From Chitinophagales bacterium (GTDB taxonomy: Bacteria; Bacteroidota; Bacteroidia; Chitinophagales; UBA2359): a stretch of 8,468 bases of DNA. Where the stretch lies: positions 1 to 8,468 of the forward strand of contig JAHDDA010000061.1 in the NCBI GenBank assembly GCA_020629595.1. Reading direction: 5' to 3'. Each line of letters begins with the position of its first letter. The stretch's first letter is position 1. The notes below the pieces were generated by a model, which was not told where the DNA came from, searched no databases, and saw only the letters and a program-made list of their open reading frames with translations. The position numbers were made by a program, and so were the translations under genes. Of this stretch, positions 6,941-8,468 are shown in pieces.

Positions 6941-7052
6941 ATATTTTTTTTAATGTTAAGCTGAAAATTACGACCTACAATGGTTTAAGGAATAGTTTCT
7001 TAATAAATGAATAATCTAAAATTAAAGTTAGTAAAATTTAGAAACATAGAGT

Positions 7053-7091
7053 TAATATTAGCAAAAGCATTATAAACTTTTCTTAATATTA
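7053..7091. repeat. Imperfect inverted repeat in the divergent intergenic region
   Basis: The symmetrical element is TAATATTA (7053-7060), GC, AAAAG (7063-7067), a 9-nt centre, CTTTT (7077-7081), CT, TAATATTA (7084-7091). Of 15 arm positions 13 are complementary, and each outer block is itself an 8-bp palindrome. It lies between the divergent acylase and lipoprotein genes, 33 bp ahead of the candidate lipoprotein promoter, where an operator would be expected. The bases are nearly all A/T, so chance is a real alternative. Confidence 0.4.
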
Positions 7092-7123
7092 TTCAAATAC
7101 CAGTTTAACATCTACAATTTTAA

Positions 7124-7153
7124 TTTGCATAGAAATCAAGATTGATAATTTTT
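7124..7153 (+). promoter_or_regulatory. Candidate promoter for the EGF/beta-helix lipoprotein gene
   Basis: TTTG at 7124-7127 is followed after 18 nt by TAATTTTT at 7146-7153, which matches TAnnTTTG at all fixed positions except the final G. The spacing equals that of the pgk promoter. Transcription would begin near 7160, leaving a very short A-rich leader before the ATG at 7168, as at the other genes here. Confidence 0.35.
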
Positions 7154-7167
7154 CAAATTTAAAAAAA

Positions 7168-8468
7168 ATGAAATTAAGATTATTCTCAATGTTAGCTTTA
7201 GGAGTGGCATTAACTTTTTCTTCTTGTACAGATGAGTGTGAAAATATAGTTTGTAACAATGGTGGTACTTGTGTAGATGGTACTTGTGATTGTCCCGAAG
7301 GTTGGACTGGTTCAGATTGTTCTGAAATAGCTATTAATGCTGGTGAAACTATAAGCGGAAATATTTCAGGTGATAGAACTTTAGCTGGTAATGCAATTCA
7401 TAATATAGAAGGGTACGTTTTTGTAACTGATGGGGCAACTTTAACTATTGAACCAGGTGCAATTTTGAAGTTTGCTCAAGGTCAAGAAACAAATGCCTCA
7501 GCTTTAATCATTACTCGTGGTTCTAAAATTATGGCTAATGGAACAGCACAACAGCCTATAATTATGACTTCTGAATTAGACAATATTCAAGTTGGAGAAT
7601 TATCAGGAACTAATTTAGATGAAACAGACAATTCTAAATGGGGTGGATTAATTGTTTTAGGAAATGCTCCTTCTTCAGTAAAAAATACAGATACCGAAGG
7701 TAATATAGAAGGAATTGTTGCTGATGGAGGAAATGGATTGTATGGTGGATTAGATGCTGAAGATAATTCAGGTATAATCAATTACGTTTCTGTTCGTCAT
7801 GGTGGTGTTTCTATTGGTGATGATAACGAAATCAACGGCATTACTTTAGGCGGTGTTGGTGCAGGTACAACAATTACCAATGTTGAAGTTATGGGTAATC
7901 TTGATGATGGTATTGAATGTTTTGGTGGAACGGTTAATATAAAGAATGCTTTAGTAGCTTATCAAGGAGATGATGCCATTGATTTAGACCAAAACTATTC
8001 TGGCACGATTGACAACTTTGTTGTAATTCAAGGATCAGAAGGTGATGAAGCTTTAGAAATTGATGGACCTGAAGGTTCAACTTATGTAGATGGCTTATTT
8101 ACCTTAATGAATGGAACAATTATGAATGATGGTGCTTCTGGTTCAGCAGGTGATTTAAAATCAAAAGCACAAGGAACTTTAACTTCAATCTCTATTGAAT
8201 CATTTGCCACAAACTTAAAAGTAAAAGCAAGTTACAATGATAATTGTGTAGAAGAAGCAGATGCTCATTCAAACTACAATACTGGAACATTAACTATTTC
8301 TGGAAATGAATTAGTTGGAGAAGGAATTATTGCAACAGCTTATACTGGCGATGAAACCTGTGAAGCCAACTTAGACATTACAGCTTTAGAAACACAAGCA
8401 ACCGAAGACAATCAAGCATCTGGTGTTGGTGCTGATACTTCTGTTTTTGATTGGACTTGGGCTGCTCA
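7168..8468 (+). CDS. Surface lipoprotein with EGF-like module and beta-helix-like domain (3' truncated by window edge)
   Basis: The frame is open from ATG 7168 to the window end (433 full codons, no stop). Residues 1-19 form a lipoprotein signal peptide ending in the lipobox FSSC, so Cys20 should be lipidated. The following Thr-Asp-Glu resembles the acidic lipoprotein export signal that sends Bacteroidota lipoproteins to the cell surface. Residues 24-51 are an EGF-like module with Cys24, 29, 35, 40, 42 and 51, spaced C-x4-C-x5-C-x4-C-x-C-x8-C and containing PEGWTGSDC. From about 58 follows a repetitive strand-rich domain: GATLTIEPGAILKF, ALIITRGSKIMANGTAQQPI, KWGGLIVLGNAP (157-168), YGGLDAEDNSG (192-202), EINGITLGGVGAGTTI (221-236) and three acidic turns (246-299), suggesting a right-handed beta-helix. 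Cys360 and Cys398 could pair. The ending FDWTWAA resembles the C-terminus of related proteins as I recall them, so perhaps only a short tail is missing. Function is unknown; adhesion or glycan binding is inference only. Confidence 0.85.
   Translation, partial: MKLRLFSMLALGVALTFSSCTDECENIVCNNGGTCVDGTCDCPEGWTGSDCSEIAINAGETISGNISGDRTLAGNAIHNIEGYVFVTDGATLTIEPGAILKFAQGQETNASALIITRGSKIMANGTAQQPIIMTSELDNIQVGELSGTNLDETDNSKWGGLIVLGNAPSSVKNTDTEGNIEGIVADGGNGLYGGLDAEDNSGIINYVSVRHGGVSIGDDNEINGITLGGVGAGTTITNVEVMGNLDDGIECFGGTVNIKNALVAYQGDDAIDLDQNYSGTIDNFVVIQGSEGDEALEIDGPEGSTYVDGLFTLMNGTIMNDGASGSAGDLKSKAQGTLTSISIESFATNLKVKASYNDNCVEEADAHSNYNTGTLTISGNELVGEGIIATAYTGDETCEANLDITALETQATEDNQASGVGADTSVFDWTWAA

Noticed and set aside
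6963..6970. TAATTTTC on the minus strand as an acylase promoter
   Set aside because: It is well placed, 22 nt ahead of the ATG, but it lacks the final G and the sequence 18 nt upstream is TTCC, so the match is no better than chance in such AT-rich DNA.
6995..7045. GTTTCT (6995-7000) and AGAAAC (7040-7045) as a regulatory inverted repeat
   Set aside because: The arms are short and separated by 39 nt with no further pairing; a match of this length is expected by chance.
7154..7161. TAAATTTG on the minus strand as an acylase promoter
   Set aside because: The -7 box matches, but it is more than 210 bp from the acylase start, has no TTTG-like box at the required distance, and overlaps the leader of the divergent gene.
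7587..7781. Minus-strand open frame within the lipoprotein gene
   Set aside because: It is antisense to the conserved beta-helix-like domain and its Pro/Ser-rich composition simply mirrors the Gly/Asn-rich coding strand.
1..8468. A hidden new defence system, CRISPR array or mobile element
   Set aside because: Reading both strands showed no regularly spaced repeats, transposase or integrase motifs, tRNA-bounded insertion or target-site duplications. The genes are mostly ordinary chromosomal genes of uniform composition.

Overview
The window is an AT-rich stretch of a bacterial chromosome, almost certainly from Bacteroidota and probably a flavobacterium-like lineage. Four things point there: the promoter-like motifs fit the Bacteroidota form (TTTG, about 18 nt, then TAnnTTTG) and not TTGACA/TATAAT; no gene has a convincing Shine-Dalgarno sequence; the glycyl-tRNA synthetase is the single-chain homodimeric type; and the outer genes (a DUF4856-like protein and a beta-helix surface lipoprotein) belong to families I associate with this phylum. 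No genus can be named from the sequence alone.

Layout. Positions 1-470 (+) hold the C-terminal part of a DUF4856-like protein whose start lies outside the window. A well-formed promoter overlapping its end leads into pgk (519-1700, +), phosphoglycerate kinase. pgk converges, with a 1-bp gap, on a Uma2-family PD-(D/E)XK nuclease-like gene (1702-2373, -). Next is a strong rho-independent terminator (2402-2436), which ends glycyl-tRNA synthetase (2490-4040, -). Upstream of glyQS on the same strand are a 112-residue membrane protein of unknown function (4102-4440, -) and an 817-residue penicillin-acylase-family N-terminal-nucleophile hydrolase (4487-6940, -). Gaps of 46 and 61 bp make a three-gene transcription unit possible, although glyQS may also have its own promoter. 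A 227-bp divergent intergenic region (6941-7167) contains an imperfect inverted repeat and a candidate promoter for the last gene. That gene (7168 to the window end, +) is a lipoprotein with an EGF-like module followed by a beta-helix-like domain, cut off by the window edge.

The genes do not form one obvious pathway. pgk and glyQS are core metabolism and translation. The acylase, the EGF/beta-helix lipoprotein and the DUF4856-like protein are probably envelope proteins. The Uma2 gene is an accessory gene of uncertain role. I see no tRNA, rRNA, CRISPR array, insertion sequence, prophage part or recognisable defence cassette. The most unusual items are the EGF/beta-helix lipoprotein with its repeating acidic turns, the uma2 promoter built into the glyQS terminator, and the inverted repeat in the divergent region.
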